Source of the DNA: JBMNKL01 sp050952225
GTDB taxonomy: Bacteria > Bacillota > Clostridia > Acetivibrionales > DTU013
Length of the DNA stretch: 64,000 nucleotides
Assembly (NCBI GenBank): GCA_050952225.1
Contig: JBMNKL010000003.1
Location: 806,001 to 870,000, forward strand
Reading direction: 5' to 3'
The position numbers and the translations under genes were made by a program. Of the stretch, positions 11,729 through 19,700 are shown piece after piece. Numbering within the stretch: the stretch's first letter is position 1; each line of letters begins with the position of its first letter. The notes beneath the pieces were generated by a model, which saw only the letters and a program-made list of their open reading frames with translations, had not been told where the DNA came from and did not search any database.

Positions 11729-11902
11729 ATGTTGGAATCTTTATATAATGGTTCGGATATTGCAAAAGGCTTATTAGTCACAGTAATCGGCATGACCGGT
11801 GTTTTTACCGTGCTGGTGATTTTTTACCTGCTTATCAAAGTTATTTGCAAAGGTGTTTCCGATATAAGGCCGGAAGCGGCAATGAAAAGTAACTTATTAT
11901 GA
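11729..11902 (+). CDS. oadG: Sodium-pump decarboxylase gamma subunit (OadG-like)
   Basis: A 57-residue protein starting at an ATG preceded by GGAGGAG. One transmembrane helix (about residues 12-35, GLLVTVIGMTGVFTVLVIFY) is followed by a short charged tail, the pattern of OadG-type gamma subunits that hold the decarboxylase complex together. It follows oadB by 25 bases, and its TGA overlaps the ATG of the next glycosyltransferase gene (ATGA), so the two families may share a transcript. The identification rests on length, topology and position because the family is poorly conserved. Confidence 0.75.
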   Translation: MLESLYNGSDIAKGLLVTVIGMTGVFTVLVIFYLLIKVICKGVSDIRPEAAMKSNLL

Positions 11903-12601
11903 AAAAAGCATTAATAGTTGCTTATTCATATCCACCGTTGGCAAACAAGGAATCCGCAAGGATAGCCGGATTTGTGGAACAACTCGGCAATTACGGCTGG
12001 GAGCCGCTTGTGCTGACGCGTGTGAGTACGCCCGAGGGAGGCTGTCTTCACAAGAATCTGCCTGAGCCCGCAGGCATAAATGTGGTGCGTTCGGGAACAT
12101 TGACCTCTGAAAGCCTTCCCCGGTTTTTCCGGGCGTTTGCGAGGTTCTTTGCATCGCTGCTTATTCCTGATAAAGAAAGGCTGTGGGAGCTGTTTTGCGC
12201 AAGGAAGGCCGTAAGAATAGCCAAGTACGAAGGCATTGACCTTGTATACACGATATCCCCTCCCTTCAGCGCCCATCTTATCGGGCTGCGCCTTAAAAAG
12301 AAGACATCCCGGCATGCCATGGGTGGCGGATGTATGTTCATCCCCGGCAGTCACGGGAGGCGGAAAAATGAAGGAACGGTTTATAAAAGCCCTGATGGGA
12401 AGAATTATTCATGAGGCGGACTGCTTCATAACCGGCGACAAGGAATTGTATGACAATATCATGTCCGGTATGCCAGGCCGGGCCGGAGAAGACGCCGCCT
12501 TCCATATTCCCGACGGAAGGACACAGGAATTGTCGGAGCAGTTTGAAAGGGCGTGCCGTGCCATGGCTGCCAGGAAAATCGGCAAAAGCGGAAATACATA
12601 A
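11899..12601 (+). CDS. GT4-type glycosyltransferase N-terminal half, frame broken and short
   Basis: The start MKKALIVAYSYPPLANKES is the glycine-poor N-terminus seen in GT-B (family 4) glycosyltransferases, and VYTISPPFSAHLIGLRLKKK is a typical downstream motif. Near 12300 the frame shifts to PGMPWVADVCSSPAVTGGG and KALMGRIIHEADCFITG. The gene then ends at about 235 codons, without the C-terminal nucleotide-sugar-binding half of a normal 380-400 residue enzyme. It is probably a remnant or a gene with a large 3' deletion. The start overlaps the oadG stop. Confidence 0.65.
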
Positions 12602-12618
12602 GGAAAATGGAGGCAAGG

Positions 12619-13735
12619 ATGAAGGATAGTGCATATAATCGGCGGGGGCGATACCGGCGGCGCTAAAACTCACGTGCTTTATCTTTTGAAAGAGCTTTCC
12701 CGCCGGATTGAAGTCAAACTTATCAGCCTGCGCCCCGGTATATTTTCCGACGACGCGCGCGCAATGGGCATCGACGTGACAGTTGTAAAATCGGGAAATA
12801 TTTTTTCTGACATAAGAAAAGTTACTGATATTATAATAGAAGGCGGCTATGACATCGTACATTCACACGGCGCCAAGGCGAACATGTTTCTCGCTGGCGG
12901 CCAGGCGCAGGGCGGGTTTGCCCACTGTCACCACCGTTCACAGCGACTATCGCCTCGACTATATGCACAGCCTGCCCAAGCATTTGACAATCGGCCTTAC
13001 GAATTCAATCGTCTTGCGTTTTATAGACAATTACATAGCCGTATCGGGCAATTTTCAGGATATGCTGATAAACAGGAAATTCAATCCCTTGAATATATAC
13101 GTATTGTACAACGGGATGGATTTTTCGCATCCCAGGGTCGAGTATTCCAGGCAAAAACTGATTGAGAAATACAATCTTCCAATAAACGACGATGATATTA
13201 TTGTCGGCATAGCCGCAAGGCTTTACCCGGTAAAAAGCATTGATACCATTATAAGGACGGCGCGTATTGTCAAGGACAGGAATCCAAAAGTCAAGTTTCT
13301 TATAGGCGGTGACGGCGAGGACCGCAAGCGCCTTGAAGCCATGGCTGCCGGGCTCGGCCTGAAAGATACGGTATTTTTCCTGGGCTGGCTTGACGATCCG
13401 AATGAGTTGATGAGCAGCATAGACATAAGCGTTCTTACCTCTATCAGTGAAAGCTTTCCCTATTCCATCCTGGAAGGCGCCAAGTTTAAAAAAGCCACCA
13501 TCAGCACCAAGGTCGGCGGAATACCCGACCTTATTGAAGACGGTATAAACGGCTACCTGTTTGAACATGGTGACAACGAACGTTTTTCGGAACTGATACT
13601 TGAGCTTGCCGCCGATGAAGCAAAAGCGCAAAATTATGGGAGAAAGGCTTTATGAAAAAGCGCTGAAGAGTTTTTCCGTCGAAGCTATGGCCAATACGCA
13701 GATTAATATTTACAACTCGCATACTCGAAAAGCAG
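12619..13735 (+). CDS. GT4-family glycosyltransferase, several frame breaks
   Basis: A near-complete GT-B glycosyltransferase likely to act on a cell-wall polymer at the inner membrane face. The N-terminal motif is HIIGGGDTGGAKTHVLYLL. The C-terminal donor-sugar domain carries VGIAARLYPVKSIDTI, LIGGDGEDRKRLE and the E-x7-E loop SESFPYSILEGAKFKKATI, then KVGGIPDLIEDG. Breaks lie near 12628 (an extra G gives ATGAAGGAT), 12890 and 13650. The ATG at 12619 has GGAGGCAAGG upstream. No clean stop separates it from csaB; homology ends near 13735. Position next to csaB suggests work on the secondary cell-wall polymer. Confidence 0.75.
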
Positions 13736-13747
13736 GCTGCGAAAAAA

Positions 13748-14876
13748 AAGGGGCAAAAACTTTACGACGCCATTATTTCCGGGTATTACGGGTTTAGGAA
13801 CATAGGCGACGACGCTCTGCAGATGTCCATTATCAAGGATTTGAAAAGCTTTAAACCGGATATCAGGCTTATTATACTCTCCAAGGATCCCTTCGAGCAC
13901 GCCAAAGGGTTCCCAGGTTGTCTCAATCAGCAGGGATAACCTGCTCAGGATCTTCCAGGCAATGAAAAATTCAAAAGCTTTCATATATGGCGGCGGAAAC
14001 CTCCTGCAGGATAACACCAGCACAAGGTCGCTGTTCTTTTATCTCAGCATGGTCTGGCTGGCAAAAAAGAGCCGCCTGAAGGTCATGTTCTACGCCAACG
14101 GCATCGGTCCTCTAAATAAGAAACTAAACATGGTACTGACGAAAAAAATCATGAACCAGGTGGATGTAATAGCTTTACGTGAAGAATTATCTTTCAGCGA
14201 GCTTAAAAGGCTGGATATTGGCAAGCCGCGCATATTGTTGACAGCCGACGCCGCCTTGACCATCAAGGACGGCCCGGGCAATTTCAACACCGGCATAACA
14301 CGCCGGCTCGGCCTGCAGGACGGCAGGCGGTTGTTGGGCGTCTCGCTGAGGAAGTACCCGGGACATGAAAAGGTAGAGCATGAGAAGTATGAATCCGTCA
14401 TAGCACAGGTTGCAGACCATATGGCGGCAGAATACGGGGCCTTTCCCGTGTTTTTCCCGATGCAGCACCCGGAGGACGTGCCGATACTGGAAAATGTAGC
14501 CGCAAAAATGCGCCATGAGAGCTATATAGTCAGGGACAAGCTCGACGTGTACCAGACATACGACCTCATTTCCAGCATGTACATGCTCCTGGGAATGAGA
14601 CTGCACGCGCTTGTATTTGCCGCGGTTACATCCGTGCCCATGGTAGGCCTTGTCTACGACCCAAAAATCCAGGGGTTTCTCGACTGTATAAAGCAGCCGT
14701 CCGCAGGTGACGTCCGCACTCTCGATTATAACAAGCTGTTGAAGTTAACTGAAGAAGTCTGGCACAACCATGATGAAATAAGCAAACAACTCGAAGCCAT
14801 CACCCCCGCCCTAAAAGAAAAGGCAAGGGAAAACGCCAGGGTCGCAGTTGAACTTATCTCATCCGTATCGCCATAG
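13748..14876 (+). CDS. csaB: CsaB-type polysaccharide pyruvyl transferase, frame broken
   Basis: CsaB adds pyruvate to a secondary cell-wall polymer, which then anchors S-layer proteins through their SLH domains. The N-terminus reads AIISGYYGFRNIGDDALQ. After a break near 13910 the frame continues AFIYGGGNLLQDNTSTRS, VISLREE-like VIALREELSFSELKRL, LLGVSLRKYPG and LLGMRLHALVFAA, the family hallmarks, to the stop at 14876. About 375 codons, a normal length. No ATG, GTG or TTG lies in the correct frame before the conserved start, and the preceding glycosyltransferase can be read into it. Either a base or start codon is missing from the sequence or the two proteins are fused. Confidence 0.8.
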
Positions 14877-14882
14877 ACCCTC

Positions 14883-15971
14883 TCAGGCAAGCTCAAGTAT
14901 TTTTTCCATAGTTTTCTCCCATTTCTTTTGCACGGCCCCGAAATCCATATGAGGGACATATAATGCTTCCAGTTCGTCGTGAAGCAGCTTCGCGCTATGT
15001 ATCATATCAACGCCCTTATTAAGTAGTTCGTCAAATAAATGCCGGTTGTAGTCAAGCTCCGTTCTGCGTTTTTCTATGAGTCTACCATCAAGCATCTCTT
15101 TGAAATCAACCGTTCGTATAGCGCAGGCGTCTGTTTTATGATAGCTGTTAACCGTGGAAAATGCGGTATTCAGTCCCGGTATAACCAGGTGCTCAAGCTT
15201 TCCGGGGTTAAACGCACAGTAATAAGCCTCCGCATTAAAGCCCCTTATAAGCGCCGCCTCTTTTATTCTTTCCAGCACTGTTTCCGTCCCCGCTCCCGGG
15301 AAACCTGTCAGCAGGTATATGCTATTCGCAGACATCAGTTCATCTATGAAGCTCTTAAGGCCGTCAGGCGTGATTGCGCTTGCAAACAGGCATCTCTGCC
15401 TTCCCGGTTGCCTGGCCGGCATTATCCCGTCAAACAGATATTGGACCAGCTCTTCTGCAACAATACCGTATAAATCACGGTTCATGGCCGACCTGTATAT
15501 GGCCGCGCTGTTTTCATATACATGGAATGCCGCTTTAAGATATCCATACGCGGCTTGAAAATAACCGGATATCCCGTCTTTCAACCTGAGCGCTTTCTCC
15601 CTGTTTTTCCGCATTGAAGCCGCATCCCAGCAATCCCCCAAATTAATTATCTCATCGATAACGCCAGGGTTTGCCGGATCGACAACATGCGGCGCGGTCC
15701 CGTCCATGAGCGCTGCTCCGATTTGCGGGATCACTATGCCGTCCAGGCTCTCACTGTCACTGGCGCAATGCATTAACTCCGCATCATATCCGCGTCCGGT
15801 CATCTCATCGGATATTTTTCTCATAAACGTGCTCTTTCCAACACCCGGACCACCTTTTAGAATAAATACCCTGTTTGCCTCTTCAGCGTCGATTATGTAA
15901 TCGAAATAACTAAAAAAACCTCTTGACGTGTTTCCTCCCGGAAACATATTTCTTATCTTGCCTTTCTGCAT
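14883..15971 (-). CDS. Two-P-loop NTPase-like protein (PRK06851 type), function unknown
   Basis: A 362-residue protein starting at MQKGKIRN, with GGAGG seven bases before the ATG at 15971. An upstream in-frame start would add 11 residues but lacks a ribosome-binding site. Two similar halves are visible. The first has a Walker A motif, GGPGVGKST, at about residues 42-50. The second has the degenerate GFPGAGTET at about 236-244 and no Lys. The halves also share a C-A-x-D/N-type strand (LMHCASDSESLDG, YYCAFNPGKLEHL). I recognise the family as conserved in Firmicutes but without an assigned role. It converges with csaB, with six bases between the stop codons. Confidence 0.75.
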   Translation of the reverse strand: MQKGKIRNMFPGGNTSRGFFSYFDYIIDAEEANRVFILKGGPGVGKSTFMRKISDEMTGRGYDAELMHCASDSESLDGIVIPQIGAALMDGTAPHVVDPANPGVIDEIINLGDCWDAASMRKNREKALRLKDGISGYFQAAYGYLKAAFHVYENSAAIYRSAMNRDLYGIVAEELVQYLFDGIMPARQPGRQRCLFASAITPDGLKSFIDELMSANSIYLLTGFPGAGTETVLERIKEAALIRGFNAEAYYCAFNPGKLEHLVIPGLNTAFSTVNSYHKTDACAIRTVDFKEMLDGRLIEKRRTELDYNRHLFDELLNKGVDMIHSAKLLHDELEALYVPHMDFGAVQKKWEKTMEKILELA

Positions 15972-16294
15972 ACTTATCCTCCATCGGGATAAAAAGTTTT
16001 GCATCCTAAGTATTCATATGCCAGGCCGGCATTAATAAATAACCCTCTTTATAATATGTGCAGCTTGATTAAATTGATTACACGACAGCCAGAAAGGAAA
16101 TGCTTTACACGCATATGATATTTCCTAATTGCAAAACATTCAGTAAGATGCTAAACTATCAATGTATTTTGTAAAGGGGTTTTTAAATCAATTTTAATGC
16201 ATCGTCCGGATTTGCTAATGAAAAAATTGCGGTACCTGTGGCTTCACCAGGGTTACCGGCCGGCAAAATATTATTCCCGACAGGAGGATACCCG

Positions 16295-17173
16295 ATGAAA
16301 AAATATAAGAAACGTTTCGGAGACAGGTACGACGGCAGGCGGTTAAGAACACTGGATCCGTTTTACAGGATCATTCCGTTTGTAATGAGAAAGCGTTCCG
16401 ATTCACAAAATTTCTTTGAGGATAAAATTGAGATAAGCCGTACGGAAGCATTTATAAGGAGAAAAAGAAAACAATCAGGCATAAGGTTATCCATGCTGCA
16501 CATCCTAATAGCAGCCATGGTCAGGACAATAGCACTAAGGCCCGCCTTGAACAGGTTTGTCGCAGGCTATAACATCTACGCGCGCAATGAAATCCTGTTT
16601 TCGCTTGCAATTAAAAAAGAAAAAAGTTTCGACAGTCCTGAAACGACTATAAAGTTCAAATTTGAACCTACGGATACAATATATGATGTTGCCGAGAAGA
16701 TAGAGCGACAGGTGATTGAAAACAAAAAAACGGACACCAGCAATAAGACCGATAATTTTGCAAATATTATCATGCTTTGTCCCGGGCTTCTTGTCAAATT
16801 CGCCGTATTTGTCTTAAGATCACTTGATTATTTCGGTTTAATGCCCCGCTTCATCAATGAATTGAGCCCGTTTCATACCAGTGTTTTTGTTACCGACCTC
16901 GGCTCGATAGGGATAGACCCGGTTTACCATCACCTTTATGATATAGGTACTACATCGATTTTTGTCGCATTCGGCATGAAGTTCAGAGAAAAAGTAATGG
17001 ACCGTAATAATAACATAATTGATAAAAGATACATTAAAATGAAGATAGTGACCGATGAAAGGATTGTCGACGGCTACTACTATGCCTCGGCCTTTAAGCT
17101 GTTCAAATACCTGGTACAGAACCCGGAACAGCTTGAAGAAGTCCCGGAAAACCTTGAACCTGACATCGAGTAG
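16295..17173 (+). CDS. Stand-alone 2-oxoacid dehydrogenase E2-like acyltransferase fold protein
   Basis: A 292-residue protein, ATG at 16295 after AGGAGG. It resembles the chloramphenicol-acetyltransferase-like catalytic domain of lipoyl E2 enzymes: RTEAFIRRKRKQSGIRLSML early, FVTDLGSIGIDPVYHHLYDI late and a closing DERIVDGYYYASAF. It has no lipoyl or subunit-binding domain. In true E2 enzymes the last motif is D-H-R-x-x-D-G with a catalytic His. Here Glu replaces that His, so classical acyl transfer to lipoamide or CoA is doubtful. It may be a binding protein or catalyse a different acyl transfer. No partner enzyme lies beside it. Confidence 0.75.
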   Translation: MKKYKKRFGDRYDGRRLRTLDPFYRIIPFVMRKRSDSQNFFEDKIEISRTEAFIRRKRKQSGIRLSMLHILIAAMVRTIALRPALNRFVAGYNIYARNEILFSLAIKKEKSFDSPETTIKFKFEPTDTIYDVAEKIERQVIENKKTDTSNKTDNFANIIMLCPGLLVKFAVFVLRSLDYFGLMPRFINELSPFHTSVFVTDLGSIGIDPVYHHLYDIGTTSIFVAFGMKFREKVMDRNNNIIDKRYIKMKIVTDERIVDGYYYASAFKLFKYLVQNPEQLEEVPENLEPDIE

Positions 17174-17207
17174 AACATCCCGGACGGCAACACCAGGCTT
17201 GCCGCAT

Positions 17208-17252
17208 CGGGCTGCCTGGCCGGCGCAGGCGGCAGGCGGTCGGCGCCAGGGC
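17208..17252. other. GC-rich inverted repeat between convergent genes
   Basis: CCTGGC with neighbouring GGCGC on the left can pair with GGCGCC-AGG on the right. It sits between the end of the E2-like gene (17173) and the end of the PurF-like gene (17308). The position suits a shared stop signal, but there is no T run, so an intrinsic terminator is not firmly supported. Confidence 0.3.
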
Positions 17253-17307
17253 TGCCTTTATTGGTGTTCCCGAACATGACGGCCTGTTGATTCCACCGTC
17301 ATCTCCC

Positions 17308-18711
17308 CTACTCCCTGCCATTCCAGCAATAGGTGCATACCTTGTCACATGGAAGCCCTATTGCATTTATCATGTTATCCAGGCTCTGATACCGGAGGCT
17401 TGTGAGTTTAAACCTTTGCCTGATACAATCGACCATGCGGTCATATTTTTCAGTGCTTGAGTTAACATAATCGTCCATGTGCGGAGTTTCCGCCCCCTCC
17501 AGTTCGGTTATTACCCTCCTTGCGATCAGGTCCATCTCAGACCGCGACCTGGAGAAATTGAGGTATTTGCAGCCAAATACAAGCGGCGGACAGGCTGCCC
17601 TGACATGAACTTCCTTTGCATTAAGGTTGAATAAGAGGTCAGCCGTTTGGCGCATCTGTGTCCCGCGCACGATAGAATCTTCACAGAAAAGTATCCGTTT
17701 TCCGTCAACCAGCTCAGGTATAGGAATAAGTTTCATCCTTGCAACCAGCTTCCTGATGCTTTGCTTCTGTGGTATGAAGCTCCTCGACCAGGTCGGGGTG
17801 TACTTGACAAAAGGCCTGACATACGGGACGCCGGACTCGTTGGAATATCCCAGGGCATGTGCTATTCCCGAATCAGGAATGCCGGCTACCAGGTCAACCT
17901 CAGCGTTGTCGTCCCGGGCCAGCAATTTGCCGATTTGATACCGCGTAATTTCAACATTCCTGCCTTCATATGACGATGCCGGGTAACCAAAATATATCCA
18001 CAGAAAAGCACATACTCTCATTTTATCGCGCGGCGGAGAAATTTTCTCAATACCGCCGTCTGCCGCGAGCAATACTATTTCACCCGGCCCAAGCTCGTAT
18101 TTGATTTGATACCCGAGATTCGGCAAGGCGCTTGATTCAAACGATACACACATGGCGCCTTCTTTTTCGCCTATAATAAGCGGAGTCCTGCCCAGCCGGT
18201 CCCTCGAGGCATAAATACCTTCAGGAGTTAAAACCAGCATAGTACAGGAGCCCTCTATCAATTCCTGTGCTTTTAAAATGCCGTCCTTTATCGTGCGCTC
18301 CTGGTCAATCAAGGCTGACACCATTTCGGTAGGGTTGATTTCTCCCCTGCTCATTTCCAGGAAGTGCACGTAGTTGTTTTTAAAAGCGTTTTTCACGAGC
18401 TCTTCCAGGTTATTTATCCGCCCGACCGTCGCTATGGCATAATGCCCCAGGTGGGAATATACCGTAAGCGGCTGGGCTTCGGTATCACTTATGCACCCGA
18501 TTCCCATGCTGCCCGACATGTCGGACAGGTTTCCCTCAAACTTCGCCCTGAATTGTACATTTTCAATATTATGAATATATCTTGAAAACCCGCTGCCGCT
18601 CCATACCGCCATTCCACCCCTGCTCGTACCCAGGTGCGAATGGTAGTCGGTTCCGAAATACAAGTCCTTGACACAGGATTTCTTTGAAACCACCCCAAAT
18701 AATCCGCCCAT
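17308..18711 (-). CDS. PurF-like amidophosphoribosyltransferase paralogue lacking the glutaminase Cys
   Basis: A 467-residue protein with PurF architecture: an N-terminal Ntn-type domain (about 1-230) and a phosphoribosyltransferase domain with the PRPP motif RILFCEDSIVRGTQ. The four cluster Cys of Bacillus-type PurF seem retained (MRVCAF, FGCKYLNFS and the final CTYCWNG), so a [4Fe-4S] cluster is likely. The start, MGGLFGVV, replaces the mature PurF C-G-V-F-G, so the nucleophilic Cys is Gly. The Gln-binding H-x-R-Y-S-T and N-G-N-L motifs are also absent (GCISDTE, VGRINN). Glutamine hydrolysis therefore seems impossible; ammonia use or a non-purine role is inferred. It is monocistronic with its own promoter. 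Confidence 0.8.
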   Translation of the reverse strand: MGGLFGVVSKKSCVKDLYFGTDYHSHLGTSRGGMAVWSGSGFSRYIHNIENVQFRAKFEGNLSDMSGSMGIGCISDTEAQPLTVYSHLGHYAIATVGRINNLEELVKNAFKNNYVHFLEMSRGEINPTEMVSALIDQERTIKDGILKAQELIEGSCTMLVLTPEGIYASRDRLGRTPLIIGEKEGAMCVSFESSALPNLGYQIKYELGPGEIVLLAADGGIEKISPPRDKMRVCAFLWIYFGYPASSYEGRNVEITRYQIGKLLARDDNAEVDLVAGIPDSGIAHALGYSNESGVPYVRPFVKYTPTWSRSFIPQKQSIRKLVARMKLIPIPELVDGKRILFCEDSIVRGTQMRQTADLLFNLNAKEVHVRAACPPLVFGCKYLNFSRSRSEMDLIARRVITELEGAETPHMDDYVNSSTEKYDRMVDCIRQRFKLTSLRYQSLDNMINAIGLPCDKVCTYCWNGRE

Positions 18712-18764
18712 TGCAACCCCATCCTGCTATATTTTTTGACGCGTATAAATCATGCGATACCTCT

Positions 18765-18792
18765 ATTGTATTTTAGATATTGAATGTGTCAA
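18765..18792 (-). promoter_or_regulatory. Sigma-A-type promoter of the PurF-like gene
   Basis: On the minus strand TTGACA (18792-18787) is followed after 16 bases by TACAAT (18770-18765), about 50 bases upstream of the start at 18711. Confidence 0.6.
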
Positions 18793-18921
18793 GATGTCGT
18801 CTCTTCTTTTTTGTTCTCACTGTTAAACAATACCATTATAATAATTGAACAGTCGGCCTGAAAGTAGTATAGTTAATAAAGCAATATAGGAAATACATAC
18901 AAAGGGCCGGAGGTAATCGGA

Positions 18922-19605
18922 ATGAGTTTCAGCGGCTTTACAAAAGAAGCGCCCAGGTTTCTTTTTGAAAACCGGACTGTCAACAGCAAGGAATGGTACG
19001 ACAGCCATAAAAGCGAATACAAGAAATACGTGTATGAGCCTTTCGTGGAGCTGGTACGTGAACTGGCACCCGTTATGACGGAAATAGACGAAAAGTTTAT
19101 AACCGTACCGTCAAAATTAATCTCCAGGGTGCGAAGGGACACGCGTTTCACGAAAGACAAGAGCTTGTACAGGGATAATGCCTGGCTGGTTTTCCTGAGA
19201 GATAAAACATATATGTCCATTACTCCATGCTACTGGTTCGAGATAAATCAGGAAGGATCAAGCCATGGTGTGGGTTATTACAAAGCGAAGCCGGAGACCA
19301 TGTCCCGAATGCGAGACCTTATATTAAGCGGGCACCCTTCTTTCAGGAGTGCGTTGAAGTGTTATGAATCCCAGGATAAGTTCCGCATCGGGGGAGAAAA
19401 ATACAAGAGAAGCAAATTTACAGATAAGCCGGACAATATAAAATCATGGCTGGTCAGGAAAAACATATATTTTGAATGCGTCGTCAAAGGATATTCGCTT
19501 GCGTTTTCAAAAGAACTTCCGGACATACTGAAAGAAGATTTCAGGATGCTGAAGCCCATATATGAATTCTTCCTCACAGCGGAATCTACGCAAGAGACCA
19601 GTTGA
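18922..19605 (+). CDS. DUF2461 family protein
   Basis: A 227-residue protein with GGAGG ahead of the ATG. It opens FSGFTKEAPRFLFENRTVNS, the start typical of DUF2461 (TIGR02453), followed by SRVRRDTRFTKDKSLYRDNA and GVGYYKAKPETMSRMRDLIL, which are family signatures. These proteins are widespread in bacteria and some fungi, and I know of no established activity. No signal peptide or membrane segment is seen, so it is probably cytosolic. It stands alone between a divergent PurF-like gene and a convergent TraB gene, with a hairpin at its stop codon. Confidence 0.88.
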   Translation: MSFSGFTKEAPRFLFENRTVNSKEWYDSHKSEYKKYVYEPFVELVRELAPVMTEIDEKFITVPSKLISRVRRDTRFTKDKSLYRDNAWLVFLRDKTYMSITPCYWFEINQEGSSHGVGYYKAKPETMSRMRDLILSGHPSFRSALKCYESQDKFRIGGEKYKRSKFTDKPDNIKSWLVRKNIYFECVVKGYSLAFSKELPDILKEDFRMLKPIYEFFLTAESTQETS

Positions 19606-19629
19606 GACGCACGATGTATATCGTGCGTC
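19606..19629 (+). terminator. Perfect 10-bp hairpin at the DUF2461 stop codon
   Basis: GACGCACGAT and ATCGTGCGTC enclose a GTAT loop immediately after the TGA. There is no T run behind it, so it could be a weak terminator or an mRNA-protecting hairpin between the convergent genes. Confidence 0.45.
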
Positions 19630-19700
19630 CCAACCGATTCAGCACAGGTTGCAATACAACAAAAAGCAATAAAGATGTTGCGGCCTGGCACTGATAATTT

